Source: Pseudomonas linyingensis | GTDB taxonomy: Bacteria > Pseudomonadota > Gammaproteobacteria > Pseudomonadales > Pseudomonadaceae | Length of the DNA: 64,000 nt | Direction: 5' to 3' | Assembly: GCF_900109175.1 (NCBI RefSeq) | Contig: NZ_FNZE01000003.1 | Coordinates: 154,174 to 218,173, forward strand | Shown: piece by piece, positions 63,776 through 64,000 of the stretch | Layout: each line of letters opens with the position of its first letter | Numbering within the stretch: position 1 is the stretch's first letter | Made by a program: the position numbers and the translations under genes | Notes under the pieces: model-generated | Database searches by the model: none | What the model saw: only the letters and a program-made list of their open reading frames with translations | What the model was told of the DNA's origin: nothing

Positions 63776-64000
63776 ATGTCTGGCAATACTTACGGCAAGC
63801 TGTTCACCGTCACCACTGCCGGTGAAAGCCATGGTCCGGCGCTGGTCGCCATCGTCGACGGCTGCCCGCCGGGGCTGGACATCTCCCTGGAAGACCTGCA
63901 GCGCGACCTCGACCGCCGCAAGCCCGGCACCAGCCGCCACACCACCCAGCGCCAGGAAGCCGACGAGGTGGAAATCCTCTCCGGCGTGTTCGAGGGCAAG
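63776..64000 (+). CDS. aroC: Chorismate synthase, 3'-truncated by window edge
   Basis: The first 75 codons of chorismate synthase (about 360 aa in full), which makes chorismate from EPSP with reduced FMN. The start [23 protein letters not shown] contains the GESHG signature, and [28 protein letters not shown] follows. A TATACT -10-like box lies at 63727-63732. The frame runs out at the window edge, not at a mutation. Confidence 0.96.
   Translation, partial: MSGNTYGKLFTVTTAGESHGPALVAIVDGCPPGLDISLEDLQRDLDRRKPGTSRHTTQRQEADEVEILSGVFEGK

Noticed and set aside
63776-64000. aroC as a truncated pseudogene, and fadA likewise at the left edge.
   Set aside because: Both are cut by the window ends with open frames; no disabling change is seen.

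Overview
This window is a high-GC, densely packed stretch of gammaproteobacterial core chromosome. Gene content and order (fadA, topA, lexA, psrA, nagZ, mfd, gapB, nqrA-F, sthA, lolCD, comEC, lpxK, kdsB, murB, rne, rluC, the plsX-fabF cluster, pilZ, etfBA) follow the PA3013 to PA2951 segment of Pseudomonas aeruginosa, so the organism is a Pseudomonas in the broad sense; the species cannot be resolved by eye. I see no insertion sequence, prophage, CRISPR array, integron, tRNA or rRNA, and no obviously foreign block.

Layout. 1-8.9 kb: end of the fatty-acid thiolase fadA, topA, the SOS repressor lexA with two LexA boxes, the fatty-acid regulator psrA with its own operator, an L,D-transpeptidase-fold protein, nagZ and a methylthioinosine phosphorylase. 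8.9-14.5 kb: csiV and mfd on the minus strand, divergent from a long GapB-type GAPDH. 14.5-23.5 kb: the Na+-pumping NADH:quinone oxidoreductase operon nqrABCDEF with apbE (flavin transferase) and nqrM (iron-site maturation), then soluble transhydrogenase sthA. 23.5-33.6 kb: envelope genes (GDPD, lolC-lolD, DUF2062, comEC, ExbB/ExbD-like pair, lpxK, kdsB, murB). 33.7-40.6 kb: rne facing rluC across a long shared regulatory region, then a HAD phosphatase, sppA and maf. 40.7-50.7 kb: yceD-rpmF-plsX-fabD-fabG-acpP-fabF-pabC-mltG-tmk-holB-pilZ-tatD, linking lipid synthesis to envelope growth and DNA replication. 50.7-56.6 kb: a probable RgsA small RNA, a class V aminotransferase, DUF1285, and the electron-transfer flavoprotein system (ETF-QO divergent from etfBA), which functionally matches fadA and psrA at the left end. 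56.7-64 kb: a little-known periplasmic/lipoprotein gene group, pyrF, a membrane protein, an Smr protein, prmB, an alpha/beta hydrolase and the start of aroC; here the order departs from the PAO1 order I remember.

The most informative departures from a standard Pseudomonas locus are losses: a 32-codon remnant of ptpA between kdsB and murB with the catalytic Cys replaced, no sulA next to lexA, and no lolE after lolD. Other points worth checking are possible leaderless transcripts of rluC and yceD, a roughly 480-nt rne leader, a perfect 20-bp-arm inverted repeat between convergent genes, and an inverted repeat around the topA -10 element. I did not find a convincing entirely new multi-gene system; the nearest candidate is the uncharacterised envelope group at 56.7-59.3 kb.
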